In this document: positions 32,615 through 44,779 of the stretch, piece after piece
Numbering within the stretch: position 1 is the first letter of the stretch
Layout of the letters: each line of letters opens with the position of its first letter
Source: Ziziphus jujuba
Taxonomy: Eukaryota; Streptophyta; Magnoliopsida; Rosales; Rhamnaceae
Direction: 5' to 3'
DNA: 64,000 bases
Assembly (NCBI RefSeq): GCF_031755915.1
Contig: NC_083383.1
Span: 29,573,501-29,637,500, forward strand
The notes under the pieces: model-generated
The model's database searches: none
Told to the model about the DNA's origin: nothing
The model's input: only the letters and a program-made list of their open reading frames with translations
Position numbers and translations under genes: made by a program

Positions 32615-35273
32615 ATGGAGCTAAGCATCTTACTGATCATGGTGCTCCTATCCATACTTGTGCTTTCAGTTTTCTTTGTGTTGCAGCTTTGGTATACACC
32701 AAAATCCATGGAGGTAATCCCAGGAAGTTTGGGTTGGCCAATCATAGGTGAAAGTTTACCATTTATATCTGAATTTTCAAGCCCATCTGGTATTTACAGC
32801 TTCATGAACAAGAGGCAGCAGAGGTAAAATTTAACCCATCAAAATATTTAAATGATCATCATTTTTTTATAAGTTTTAGGATTATGCAACATATATGGAT
32901 ATTATATATATATAAATATATATACACACTGCTATTCACAGGTACGGAAAAGTGTTCAAAACACTAGTGTTGGGGAGATTCACTGTGTTTATGACTGGAA
33001 GAGAAGCAAGCAAGAGCTTGTTGACAGGAAAAGATGGGATGGTAAGCTTGAACCTGTTTTATACAGGGCAGCAGGTGTTAGGCCCCACAAGCTTGCTCCA
33101 AACCACCGGAGAAGCACACAAGCGGCTCCGGCGACTGATTGCAGAGCCCCTATCAATTGAAGGGTTGAAAAAGTATTTTCATTTTATTGACACCCTCTCA
33201 ATTGAAACCTTGGAACAATGGTCTGGAAGAACAGTCTTTGTTCTTGAAGAAGCTTCAACAGTTGAGTTTTCGGGTTTGAAAGCAAATTCAACTCCCTCAT
33301 TAATTTCAATTTATTTGCTTAAATCTAACATTATGTGTTTTTAACTTTCTTTCAGTTCACTCTCAAAGTGATTGGCAATATGATAATGAGCTTGGAGCCA
33401 AGTGGTGAAGAACAGGAGAAGTTTCGAGCCAATTTCAAACTCATCTCTTCCTCTTTTGCTTCCTTGCCATTTAAAATCCCAGGAACAGCATTTTACCGTG
33501 GCATTAAGGTCAGCTCAAATGACTTCTTCTTCTAATCCTGAAGAGTATTGGGAATTTCTAGACATGTTTCTCTGATGAAGTGTTCTGCTTATTCTCAGGC
33601 TCGGGATAGGATGTATTCGATGTTGGACTCGACAATATCCAAGAGGAGAAATGGAGATGAGTTTCGACAAGATTTCTTGGAATCACTGGTAATGAAACAC
33701 AGCAAAGCAAGAGGAGGAGAGGAACAGGATGATGGTGATGAAGATAAACTGACTGATCAACAACTGAAGGACAACATATTGACTCTGCTTGTTGCAGGTC
33801 ATGATACCACAACTGCTGCTCTTACATGGCTCATCAAATTCCTTGGAGAAAATCCTCCTGTTTTGGAACGGCTCAGAGTAATAATGCTTTTTTCAACACA
33901 CTTTTATATTCAGATTTTAGCTTTCTATTTGCTGAAGATATTGTACTGATAGCATATACTGCAAAATTGCGTCAATCTGCAGGAAGAACATAAACAGATT
34001 CAAGCAAACAGAAATTATGGACCAAATCTCACTTGGTCTGCTGTCAATAACATGCCTTACACAGCAAAAGTAAGCAAAAAGTTGTATGATTAATTATTGA
34101 GTTTTGCTATTTGTCACAAGCTATGAATATCTACAGGCAGCTCCCATTTGCAGCCCAGCATAGTGCCTCTTATCTAATTACTATACAGTTTTACAACTTA
34201 TGATGAAAAGAATTTCTTTCCGAGTTATTAACTTTTATAATCAATCATAATTTATCTATTGATCAGAGTCCATTGTTGCCAAATTAATTCTTGGACTTTG
34301 TTCAAGTTCAGGTAATTAGTGAAACTCTTCGAAGAGCGACAATATTGCCTTGGTTTTCAAGAAAAGCTGCTCAGGATTTTGAGATTGATGGTATAATCTC
34401 TACCCGCTATACATGTATCGAATAGCAACTATTTTTGCATGCAAATAAACCATTTTTTATTTTTTTTTGGGAACTATTTACAGGATACAAAATCAAGAAA
34501 GGCTGGTCAGTGAATTTGGATGTTGTTTCCATCCACCATGATTCAGAAGTTTTTCCCAATCCCGAACAGTTTGATCCTTCCAGATTTGATGTAAGGAAGT
34601 GTTTGTAGAATTCAAAATTTTCATTTCTTATAAGTCTTTCTGCATTAGAACTAAGGTTTTTTTGGATGGAAATACAGGTACCCTTGAAGCCTCTTAGCTT
34701 TCTTGGATTTGGTAGTGGACAAAGAATGTGTCCAGGCATCAATCTGGCGAAACTTGAGATCTCTATTTTCATCCATCATCTGGTTTGTAGATACAAGTAA
34801 GATTAACAACCACAATCTTCAAAAAGTTAATGGATGACCAAAGATTAATGGTTTGTAGATGCAAGTAAGATTAACAACCACAATCTTCAAAAAATTAATG
34901 GATGAGCCAAAACCAATTAAAATTTAGCAATATTTTGTATTGTTGGAGAGCATACATATTTCCTATCTGGTTTGGTCAGTGAACTATGCAAAGGGGAATT
35001 TTTTTTTTTTTAAAAAAAATTGAAAAATACATAATTACGTCTTTTTATTCTTTTTTATTATTTTTTTTAACTTGATGGTAAGTGAGAGTTATAAATAAAG
35101 ATAGAGACTTGTAATTTGGTTAATAACTAAACACGATGGGATGGCTATGCTTATAATTCTGACATTGTGATGTTTGTTGCAGTTGGAGGCCTTTAGAGAA
35201 GGATGATGCAGTCCAGCCAACACTTGTGAGGATGCCGAAAAACAAGTATCCTATTGTAGTTGAGCCCCTCTAA
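32615..35273 (+). CDS. CYP722: Cytochrome P450, CYP722 family
   Basis: There are nine exons: 32,615-32,823, 32,942-33,260, 33,356-33,508, 33,599-33,877, 33,983-34,069, 34,312-34,390, 34,484-34,590, 34,678-34,796 and 35,183-35,273. All are GT-AG and in frame, giving 480 residues. Landmarks in order: a hydrophobic N-terminal anchor (3-24); PGSLGWPIIGESLPFI; the I-helix oxygen-binding motif AGHDTT (293-298); ExxR (E353-R356); FDPSRF (405-410); and the haem loop FGSGQRMCPG with axial Cys429. SGIYSFMNKRQQRYGKVFK and the C-terminal LVRMPKNKYPIVVEPL point to CYP722, in the CYP85 clan. Some CYP722C enzymes convert carlactonoic acid to orobanchol or 5-deoxystrigol. Whether this is an A, B or C type cannot be decided here. 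The enzyme would sit on the ER membrane. The exon 8 donor region is tandemly duplicated. Confidence 0.9.
34781..34916 (+). repeat. 68-base tandem duplication across the CYP722 exon 8 splice donor
   Basis: The unit starting tggtttgtagatacaagtaa (34,781) is repeated from 34,849 as tggtttgtagatgcaagtaa, followed by the same 'gattaacaaccacaatcttc'. The first copy holds the end of exon 8 and its GTAAGA donor; the second carries an equal donor sequence at 34,865. Confidence 0.9.
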
Positions 35274-36449
35274 AATTTCAAAGCATAAGTATAATATTAT
35301 ATAATATTTATATTATCTAAGCGGGACAGAAAACTTTGGAGAATATTGCAGCTATGGCTGCTTTTTTCAAGTGAGGAAGAAAGCGTATTATAAAAATATC
35401 CAAGCCTATCTTTGAATTTCTAGAAATAGTTGGAGCTCATTGTTATTTTCATTCCAAAATAATGTACAAGAAATATCAATTGATATTTTATCTTTGGACA
35501 CAGAGAAAATTTTCATGATCGAAAGCAAAGGTCGTTATAAATAATTCATAAAGAATTAATGATTTCTGCTTCAGGCCTAAATTAGATGTTCTATTTTCCC
35601 TTCATACCATATAAGGTACAGGCAATCAGATTAGATGCTAACAATCACCAACCCAAACGTAGAACTAAAGTTTCTTTGTTAGTAAATATTCAGGTAATCC
35701 AATACTCTTTTAACATAAAAAGATTAGGAAAAGTAGCATCACATGATATACCAGATAATCAGGCCAGAAAGGTTTTATCACCATAACAGATTACCAGTTT
35801 TCTTAATAGCTTAGACTGTTTAGAAATAGTAATTTGCCATTTTGGCACTAACTGGAACACCGTAAGTAATACTTACTATTTTAAGTCGGCCTAACGCACA
35901 ATGAAAACAAATTAAGTTTATGCTTAGACTAATTTCCAAAACAGAAACAGCCAAGAGAAAACATTGTAATTTGTAAACATGATAATGATCATTAAATGAT
36001 GGACACTACTAGAAATCCCTGAACCTGCTATTAATTAGGATATAAACAAGGAATACACACCTTGGAGATATATCTTTTTGTTTTTTAAACTCTTTCTAAA
36101 TTGTCCTATTGTATCAAAAGCCAAACAGGTAAAGAATCAGTTGCTTCCAGTTTTATCATGTACCAAAAGTATGATTACCAAAATGCATCGAATTGAGCAC
36201 CAGGTTAACAACGGATACTGACGACCAAAATGCATGATTACCAAAAGTATGCATCAATCATAGTCCAAGCACCAAAAATAATTACAGAAAGAAGACCCTA
36301 TAAAAGCAATTAAAAGAATAGATCATGAAAGCTAGAACAGAATCGAGGGTGAAAAACCCTCCGAAACACAACAAATCTAATTACTACAAAAAGTAATAGG
36401 CTGTTACAGACAAAACAAGAAGAACATAGCTCCATGAGTTAAATGTTCA
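35274..36449. other. Convergent intergenic region between CYP722 and serine decarboxylase
   Basis: It holds the 3' untranslated regions of both genes, which end towards each other, and nothing else I recognise. Confidence 0.5.
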
Positions 36450-38624
36450 TCACTTATGCAGCCCGCAAAGACAACTTGCAGTTCCCACATCAGCGGCAAT
36501 ACAAGGAGGTTTGACTTTTCCATCCTGATACCAGGTCGAGCGTTTTTCAACCAATTCATTTAAGAAATCATTTAGCTTATCAATGGTGACATTAGGCATC
36601 ACCACAACATGGGCTATATTTCCTTGGCATGCTAACTGCCACCTACGAACAAAATCCTCATCTAGAGGCCGCTCAAACACAACTGTGCTACTGAGTTCAT
36701 TCAGCATGGCACTGATCCCGGCTTCAAGAAGGCGGTCCTTCAAATAGTGAGCATTTCGGAGACACTTCTGGACTTCTTTTTGGAATCCCTTGTAACCTTT
36801 TCTGTTTAGGGTGTACCAGAGGAAAATTGGCGCATGGCCGTTCCGACTTCCCATGATAGTGGCATCCCTCGAAGCAAGGTACTCAACATTCCTTGAAAGG
36901 ACGTTAATGTGTTCCAGCCTTGTTATCTGAACTCCGCAAGGCATTGGACATCCTACAAACTTGTGGCCAGAGACACTCACGCTACCAATTGGCTTCTTGA
37001 AACTAACCTTCGGTGCCTGCTCACAAGTTACCAAAACAAACAGTGAACGAAAAGGAGAAGAATATCCAGAAAACATAGTGCAAAGTACATGGCAAGATAC
37101 AACTCTATACGTCAAAACAGTAAATTCAGACAAGTTTTCAAAGAAAATGCTCGAATCCTGTTACTGACCAATACAGGTCACTAAAGTTGTTGTTGTTTTT
37201 TTATTTTTTATTTTTAATTTTTTTTATTATTATTATATATATATATTTTTTTTGGTTGCAATTTATAAACAAGAGCTGGATTTCAACTCCACAAGTTATC
37301 GTAAGATCCATATTATCAAACCATTGTAGGCAAAACGAGGAAAGGTAAAGAAATGCCATAATCAATCAATCATGAAGATTCAACCCTACACTTGTGAACA
37401 TGATAAAACACAAATTGATCATTCTCAGCAAGAAAATGAAAAACAGAACAACAAAACAAAACATAGTTTGATCAACCATTTTAGTAAAATATCAAAATGA
37501 AAAAGAACATTGAGATTGAGATGACTTACACGTTTGACAAAAGGCATCATAAGTCCAAACAAGGCACCATCACAATGGATATAGAACCGATCCTGCGTGA
37601 ACCCACATTCCTCGAGCGTTTGTATGACAAGATCAAGATCATCCACAGCTCCCTTCACAGTTGTTCCTGCAATATATAAACCAATTCACCAAATCAAATA
37701 AATGAAAGTAAGCAACAAATATAAATAGATACATCAATATATATATATAAAATATATATACCTATATTAACATTGATGATTGCAGGCTTGTCCTTGTTAG
37801 CTAGTAGTTTAACCTTAAAATCAGCACAGTCAATCTCGCCGGATACAAGAGTCTCAACCTTCACGCACTCCATTCTATACATTCGAGCAGCTTTGAAAAC
37901 AGAGTAATGGGACTCTTTGGAGCCGTACAAAATCCCATCTGGGAGTACTTCTCTTCCTACCAAAATCCCATGAAGATTCCCTTCCGTACCGCAATTGGTG
38001 ATGTATCCCCAGTAATCATTCTTCTCAATTTCCCAAAGGCGAGCAAACCAGTCCAACACACCTACTTCAAACTGTCTGGAATGGACGCCATAGTTGCTTT
38101 CGATGAATGGATCACCGAGATTGTTGATTGAGAAATGCTGCAACTGCCCCAGCGCTCCGTAATCGAAGTCCAAGTTGTACGGGTACCCTGTAAACGGAAA
38201 TCGAATTTTTACAAACGCTACTACAAAGCTAGAATCTTTAGCTAAAAGATTTCGAAATTTGATTAGGAAAAAGAGCAATACCCAGATGGTATTTGGTCCT
38301 CTCCAGGAGGGTCTTTCTGTAGCGAGCGAGGACACTGGCCATGTAAGCGTCCTTGTCGCCAGTGAACTCGTCGTTGGCTTCGGGCTCGGTGACGGCGAGG
38401 CACGTGGTGTGCACGTTCCGGCCAAGCACTATCTCTCGCTTTTTCTCTTGCGTCTTGTTGTCGTTGTTGTTGTTGTTGTTGTTGTTTTCGTCTCCTTCTC
38501 CATATCCCAGATCACCGTTGGATAGAACCTCCGCAGGCACTGGTTCTGCAACTATGGCCGTCGGATCGAAATTCTCCGACAGGATCTCCGCCGCCAAGCC
38601 ATTCGTTTCCAAGCTCCCAACCAT
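36450..38624 (-). CDS. SDC: Serine decarboxylase (PLP-dependent)
   Basis: There are four exons on the minus strand: 38,624-38,282, 38,187-37,762, 37,666-37,530 and 37,016-36,450. GT-AG junctions and phase fit, giving 490 residues. The enzyme converts L-serine to ethanolamine, feeding phosphatidylethanolamine and choline synthesis in the cytosol. The pyridoxal-phosphate lysine is K321 in SVSVSGHKF, followed by [17 protein letters not shown]. Other group II decarboxylase signatures are [19 protein letters not shown] and [27 protein letters not shown] and [19 protein letters not shown] match Arabidopsis SDC, and agreement is near continuous from residue 75 onwards. The N-terminal 75 residues vary and include an eight-asparagine run coded by a (GTT)n tract. 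The start is set at the ATG giving MVGSLETNG. Just upstream the minus strand reads TTTTGCAG, which could close a 5'-leader intron. Annotation pipelines often mislabel this family as histidine decarboxylase. Confidence 0.95.
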
Positions 38625-38863
38625 GGCGATACTCTGCAAAATAAATAAATAAATAAATAAATTCCGAAAATTGAGTCAAAACCCCCCAAAAAAAAAAAGA
38701 AAAAAAAAAAAAAGGACCTAATGGGTTTGTTTGTAGAAAGAGAGATACGCTAATGGATTCGCCGAGACAGAGATAGAGAGAGCGAGCTTGTAAGAAATGA
38801 AAGAAATGGAAATTCGTGAATGGCAGCGGGTGAGATAAAAGTGGGGGGGAGGGCTATACGCTT

Positions 38864-38872
38864 CTATTTATA
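38864..38872 (-). promoter_or_regulatory. TATA box of the serine decarboxylase gene
   Basis: The minus strand reads TATAAATAG about 240 bases before the start codon, in a good TATA context (GCCTATAAATAGAAG). A CT-rich leader follows, with a possible leader intron ending at 38,633. Confidence 0.6.
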
Positions 38873-39668
38873 GGCATTGTGTATCATATAATCCCACTTC
38901 AAATCCTTGTCTCAATTTCCACTTTCTTTAACTTTATTATTTATTTTTAATAATCGCGTCCATCAATCATGAATTTCTCTTGAGTTAATTATATGCGTAA
39001 TTTTTTATTTTTATTTTTTCTTTTGATGAATCAGAATTTCATGAATTAAAAAGTTACAAAGAACAAGTTGATGACATTCTGTCTTCGTAATAAAAAGCTT
39101 TTCATAAGCTATAAGGGAGATTAACACAAGAAATACAACCTTTACAAAGATTATCTTTCAAATCTTAAATCCAAGAAAAATTTGCAAAACTCAAACAAGA
39201 AAGAAATAATTCTATTTAATATCCTTCACATTCCCAAGTGTTGCACTATAAATTCCTATTATATAGTTTTAAAAATAGTTCATGCATCAGATTTATAGAT
39301 ATTAAATTTATTACAATTAAAAAAGAAAAAAAAATCCATCCAACTTAAAATTTGAATTTTAAATTTAGAATAGTATTTTTATAGTTTTTATCACCAGAAA
39401 AACCTACTAATATACAATTTTTTTAAAAAACAATATCGATTAGATTTATATCACATCTACAATCTTGTCTAAAAGATATGTCGTTTTGAAAAAAAAAAAA
39501 AAAAGGAAAAAAAAAAAGAAAAAGAAAATTCCATTCTTGTTCCCTAGCCAAATAGATGTATCATCTATTCCCCTCCTATGCCAGTGGATTTTCAAAAATA
39601 TAGTTTTAGAAGTTTGTTCATTGAAAATACTGCTCATTAAGTCTATATTCCAGCCTCTATTTTCTTTA
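38873..39668. other. Upstream region of serine decarboxylase
   Basis: This is AT-rich non-coding sequence with poly-A tracts near 39,488-39,522. No gene is seen. Confidence 0.5.
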
Positions 39669-40230
39669 TTAAAGCAAAGAGTTTATAATTACAAGTATAG
39701 GTTGACTTACCTCGTTGTTTAATTCCAGTTTGGCCATAAATCCTTCCTTCCAAGGAATCCAAGGGTCTGACCAAATATCCACTGTGGAACCATCTCCAAT
39801 TTTAAAGCAACAATTTTTCTTTAGCAGATCTCTTGTAGCAAGTATATTCTTCCATCCCCAAGAATTATTTTGTCTTGGAAACAAAGAGAAGAAACATCTA
39901 CCTTTCCAGTATCTTGCTTTAACACATTGAATCCAAACACTAGCAGGCTCTGTTGAAACCTTCCATCCAAGTTTAGTCAATGAAGCTTTATTCATATCCT
40001 CCATTCTTCTAAACCAAAGTCCACCAAAAACTTTTGGTTGGCACAAAGAACTCCATCTTTTCAAATAGAGAAAATTGCTTTCATTCATTTTGCCTTCACA
40101 CCATAAGTTTTTTGGAGCTCTATAAAGCTCTTTACATATCTTATTAAAAGAAACTTTCAAGGAAGACATCTGATCATAGAGGGGGATTGCTTGAATAACA
40201 AAGTTTAACAAGAGTGGCTGTTCCAACTTT
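39669..40230 (-). pseudogene. LINE (non-LTR retrotransposon) reverse-transcriptase C-terminal fragment
   Basis: An open minus-strand stretch of about 185 residues reads LCQPKVFGGLWFRRMEDMNK, LTKLGWKVSTEPASVWIQCV, KARYWKGRCFF, then SWGWKNILATRDLL and FKIGDGSTVDIWSDPWIPW. This is the region after the polymerase core of plant LINE-type proteins ('CxPKxxGGLGFRxxxxxNxAxLxKxGW ... WIGNGxSIxIWxDPWIP'). The start at QPLLLNFVIQAIP continues the same family. The polymerase and endonuclease domains are absent. Such readings are often annotated as 'putative ribonuclease H protein'. Confidence 0.8.
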
Positions 40231-41450
40231 TATAGTAAGTTTAAGTTTCCAGTCTTCAATTTTCTTCAAAACCTTTCTTTTAAATCTGCAAAAACTTCTA
40301 ATTTATTATGACCAGTAAATAATCTGGTTTCAAAGATATAAGCTTCATTCTTAACTTGTTGATTAATTCTTCAAGTTTTCTTGAAAAATGTAATATTTTT
40401 TCTATAAACAATTTTAGAATGAAACAGACCAGATTTAAAACCATTCATCTCTTGACTTGACCATTGGCAGTAAGTCTCCAAGCAAGTCTTTAGATTTTTT
40501 CACTATTTTATTTGCTTTGTAGAAAAGAAAATATATCATTTGGAAATAATAGGTGGGAGATCAATGATGTTGTCCTTGAAAGTTTATACTTGCGGAATCT
40601 TTTTTTTTTTTTTTTTGGTTCCTTTTCATTATTTAAAATTCACGTGGATCGTGTCCAAAAATAATACTCGTGTTAAAAATAAGATATTGACGTTTTGGTT
40701 CTATATATTATTTTAATAGCGTTTAGAAAAACAAAAATAACATCAAACTTTTTGTTGTTTTGGTTTTTATATTCCAAAAAAAAAAAAAAAAAAGGAAAAA
40801 TGTAACGATTTACATTTACTAACAAATCTTTTGGTTGAACAATTATTTGAACAAGAAGAAAAGTCATATTAATTAAGTTTAAGCATAAAAACATTGTTTT
40901 AATAAAATTAATAAATAGTTTAGATAAGTAATTGTTATTATTATTATTATTTTAGTTTAGCAAGAATAATTATTACTATCGAAATCTTCTCTAGTTGGGA
41001 CAAAAATCATTAACATTTTAATACATTTCACCGACAAATCCATAAAGATTTAAATGAAACTAGGAAACGGAAAGTTTTGTTGGTTGGAGGAAAATGGGAT
41101 GATAAATTTAAGCCAATGAAACGACGACGTGTAAGTGACATGGACGGACCCCACAGCTGAGAAATGAATATTCTGGGGAGTGCCTCGGAATTAGAGAAAT
41201 ACAGAAGCACGTGACGTGGAACCAAAAACCTGGATTGGTTACAATTATTTTTATTATTGTTTAGTCGCTTTCCAAATTATGAGATTTTTATTATTATTAT
41301 TGTTACGTTTTTTTAGGCTAAAAGATTCGATGATGAGAGATCTTTCTCACATTTTGTGGTCCCCACGTGGAACATTTGCATGTGGTAGAATTCAGCGGCA
41401 ACAGAATGAAGGTTCCAGGAAAATGGATATGACATGGGCTCCTTTTTCTT

Positions 41451-41493
<43 letters not shown>

Positions 41494-42925
41494 CAGTAAC
41501 AAGGGACATGGCCATCTTAGGAGGAATATTTTGGAAAATTTTCATTTGGATGTTTTGAGTTTTGCACGTGTTATAATTAGATTTTATATTTTTGAAAAAT
41601 CTTAATTAAATTTTTATTCATTAATTTTCACTGCTTAATGTTAAAAATTGAAATTTTATTTTTATCGTATTATTTAATTATAAAATACTGAATTTCTAAC
41701 CATTTATTAGCCTTTTAACTTTGAAAATTAATCATTAAAAATTGATAACTATTTTTTTTTGATATATTTAAAAGCCTCAATAGAGGTTAATAATAATTAT
41801 TTTAAAAACATATAATTTAAATATAATTTGCATGAATGTTTATTGGATTACCTGTTTTAAGGTGAAGCTTGCTTGATTGAGAATATCCAGGAAGAATAGT
41901 TTTGTCCAAAAAGACTTTCAACACAAAATCTGTGAAAGAGTATTGTTCTTCTTCTTAAGGGTTTACTATGACTTTATAAAGATAAGGACAATACAATGTT
42001 TTTTTTTAAAAAAAAAAAAAAATACCTTCATTGTTCCAATTATAATTTCATTGTAAGTCAAGGCGCATTAATTTGGATTTCTATGTTTATTTAAATGAAG
42101 TAAATAAAAGAGTAGAAAATATCATGCCTTTTTTTTTGTGTTTTAATTTTTAAATAGGGATTACAATCATTTAAACTAAAAGAAAAGAATATTTTACTTT
42201 AGTCCGATTGAACCCAAAATCTGAAATTGTATGGTGGTTTCATTTTATTGAACCAAGCAATTAATGGTATATTACGAAGAAGGGTATAAGAACTATATTT
42301 TTCATAGATGTTGATATAGTAATTTAATAGGTTAATATTAAAGGTTTATTGTCACATATAGACAATCAAAAAAAGAATATATATATATATATATATATAT
42401 ATTTAAATTAGACTCAATTAATTATTGTCATGCTAAAATAGATCCAATAAATGACAAATAGCTTTATTAGAACAATCTTGGTATGACTATGAACTTTCAA
42501 TATGAGCAAATTGCATATTATAATGCCAAATTAATAGTCTTTCAATCAATTTGGGAATGGAGATCGAAAAGCAAATATTTTTCTTGAGAAAATAGTATAG
42601 TATATTATTGGCTATATTAGTAACAGTGAGACCAATATATTTTTCCTCAACCACTGCTTGGTTATAGCCTAAAAGTCCTAATTTGAAGTTCAATGAAATC
42701 CACATTCTAAAGTTGAAGATTATTAATTAAAGAAGAAAATATTAATTTTGATACTTAATCATATTTCCTGTGGACACTTATTTAGGCATCTAAATTGTCT
42801 TTAAATATCAAAGCTTCTTCATTGTATCCTAGAGACCGAAAGCTGGTTGTTAAACCTCAAGTATCAAACTCAATGGCAACACTTTGAAAATCTTTCTATG
42901 TAGAATAATTCAGTTAACTTGTATT
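40231..42925. other. Non-coding stretch
   Basis: AT-rich. 41,455-41,493 is a run of 39 T. 41,030-41,440 is a less AT-rich block with two G-box cores (cacgtgacgtgg at 41,209 and ccacgtgg near 41,366). (TA)n lies at 42,380-42,402. No supported gene. Confidence 0.5.
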
Positions 42926-43845
42926 TGTGATGGTAAAGCTTCTTTTTCCTTATCTATTAAGCTTTTGAATAAGGCAGTGGGAAGGCTGGCAATTTTAAAA
43001 TCAAGCTGTCATGATAGCTTGCAATAGGTGGACTAATCACCTTAACCCCACAGGCCTCATCACAGACTACTACAGTTGTCCATATAAAATGTCAAGATAG
43101 TTTCTCAAGGCTGATCCTATGCCGACTTAATCCACTACCTTTACCGCCTTATGCACCTATATTTTCATTTCCATTCACTTTGCAGAATTAACCATTTCTT
43201 ATAAGCTCATCCCGTGCCTATTAATAAAACTAAATAAATAAATAAATAAGTATAATCAGAGAGAAAGAATGAGAGTATTAAAGAGAGAATTTTAAAAGGA
43301 TTTCTCTTAAATATTTGTATTTTTCTTTTACAAGAAAGAGTGTATGTTTTTTTTCTATTATAAGAGAGTTTTTTTTTTCTATTATAAGAGAGAGTATTGT
43401 ATTGTCAATTGTGCTTTTTTTTTTTATTTCAGAGAGAAATTATATATCATTTTACTATAATAAAATCCTTTTACAATTGCATATTATTTTATGTGTATTT
43501 TAATTGAAAATTTTTTATAAAAATTCTTATTTTTATTAAAAAAAAATACTTAGAAACAGAGAGAAAGAAGGAGAGTATTAGAAAGAGAATTTTAAAAAGG
43601 TTTCTTATAAATACTTATGTTTTTCTTTTGTAAAAAACAAGTGTATGTTTTTTTCTATTATAACATAGAGGGTATTGTCAATTATACTCTTTTTATTTTA
43701 GAGCAAAATTATTATATACTTTTGCTATAATAGAATTCTTCTACAATTGCTTATTATTTTGTATGTATTTTATTTGAGAATTTTTTATAATAATTCTCAT
43801 TTTTATAATTTTCACTTCATCTCTAATTGTGTCTTATACCATAAT
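42926..43845 (+). repeat. Copia 5' LTR with internal tandem duplication
   Basis: The start is fixed by alignment with the 3' LTR. The end, just before the primer site, is approximate. Inside, the segment from 43,259 (gagagaaagaatgagagtat) is repeated from 43,559 (gagagaaagaaggagagtat) with a period of 300 bases, as far as about 43,806. Confidence 0.7.
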
Positions 43846-43934
43846 ATCCTAAGAGTGGTATCAGAGCGCCAAGTTTATAGCCAATTTTTAATTTTTTGTG
43901 CTATAGTCAGATCTAGTTAGTGGAAAAGAGGCAC

Positions 43935-44640
43935 CTTCAATAATATCGACGAAGTACGAAATAGAAAAGTTCAATGAGAACAATTTTTTGTTGTAGAATG
44001 TGAGAATAAAAGCAATTTTAAGAAAGATAACTGCTTAGCGGCAATTAAAGATAGACCTGCAGAGATACTTGACGACGGCAAGTGGAACGAGATGGATGGC
44101 AATACTATTGCTAATATGCACCTAGCACTAGCAGGTGAAATATTATCAAGCATGGCAGAGAAAAAGATAGCAAAAAAGATATGGGATATGTTGACAAATT
44201 TGTACGAGGCCAAATCACTACACAATAAAATATTTTTAAAGAGAAGGCTTTACATTCTTCAGATGATGGAGTTAACTACTGTGACTGACCACATCAACAT
44301 CCTTAATACTTTATTTTCACAGCTCACAGCAATGGGCATAACATAGATACAGGCAAATGTGCTTTCAAAGTCTACCTAATTCGTATGATCAACTTCTTGT
44401 CACCTCAATCAACAACATAGAAATTTTAGTCTTCGATGATATTGCAGCTGCGGTTCTTGAAGAAGAAAGTAGGCGCAAGAGCACACAACATGTTGAAGCT
44501 TTGACAATGACGAGAGGGAGATCAATGGAACATGGCTCCAATGAGAGTTAAAATCAGAGTATATCAAAATCCGGAAGTAAAAGAATGTCAAATATCACCA
44601 TTGTGGCAAGAAAGGGCACTACAAAAAGAAGAATGAAGAA
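43935..44640 (+). pseudogene. Copia gag
   Basis: Readings include KYEIEKFNENNF, MAEKKIAKKIWDMLTNLYEA, NKIFLKRRLYILQMME and NILNTLFSQL, typical of copia capsid. A zinc knuckle follows near 44,583-44,636 as YHHCGKKGHYKKK. The usual CX2CX4HX4C has lost its first and last cysteines. Stops and frameshifts are present. Confidence 0.75.
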
Positions 44641-44779
44641 GCCAAAAGAAAAGGTGCTAAACCATCAAAAGTTCAAGGTTATGTGGCAAGTACCTTGGGG
44701 CGATGGTGGAATTTTATACAGTGAAGCAACAATAGTTGGTGAAGGCAGAAGAAAATTCACTAATCTTTAGCTTATGGTC

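Noticed and set aside
41318..41605. Open frames over the long poly-T run
   Set aside because: They consist largely of poly-phenylalanine or poly-lysine from the 39-T tract.
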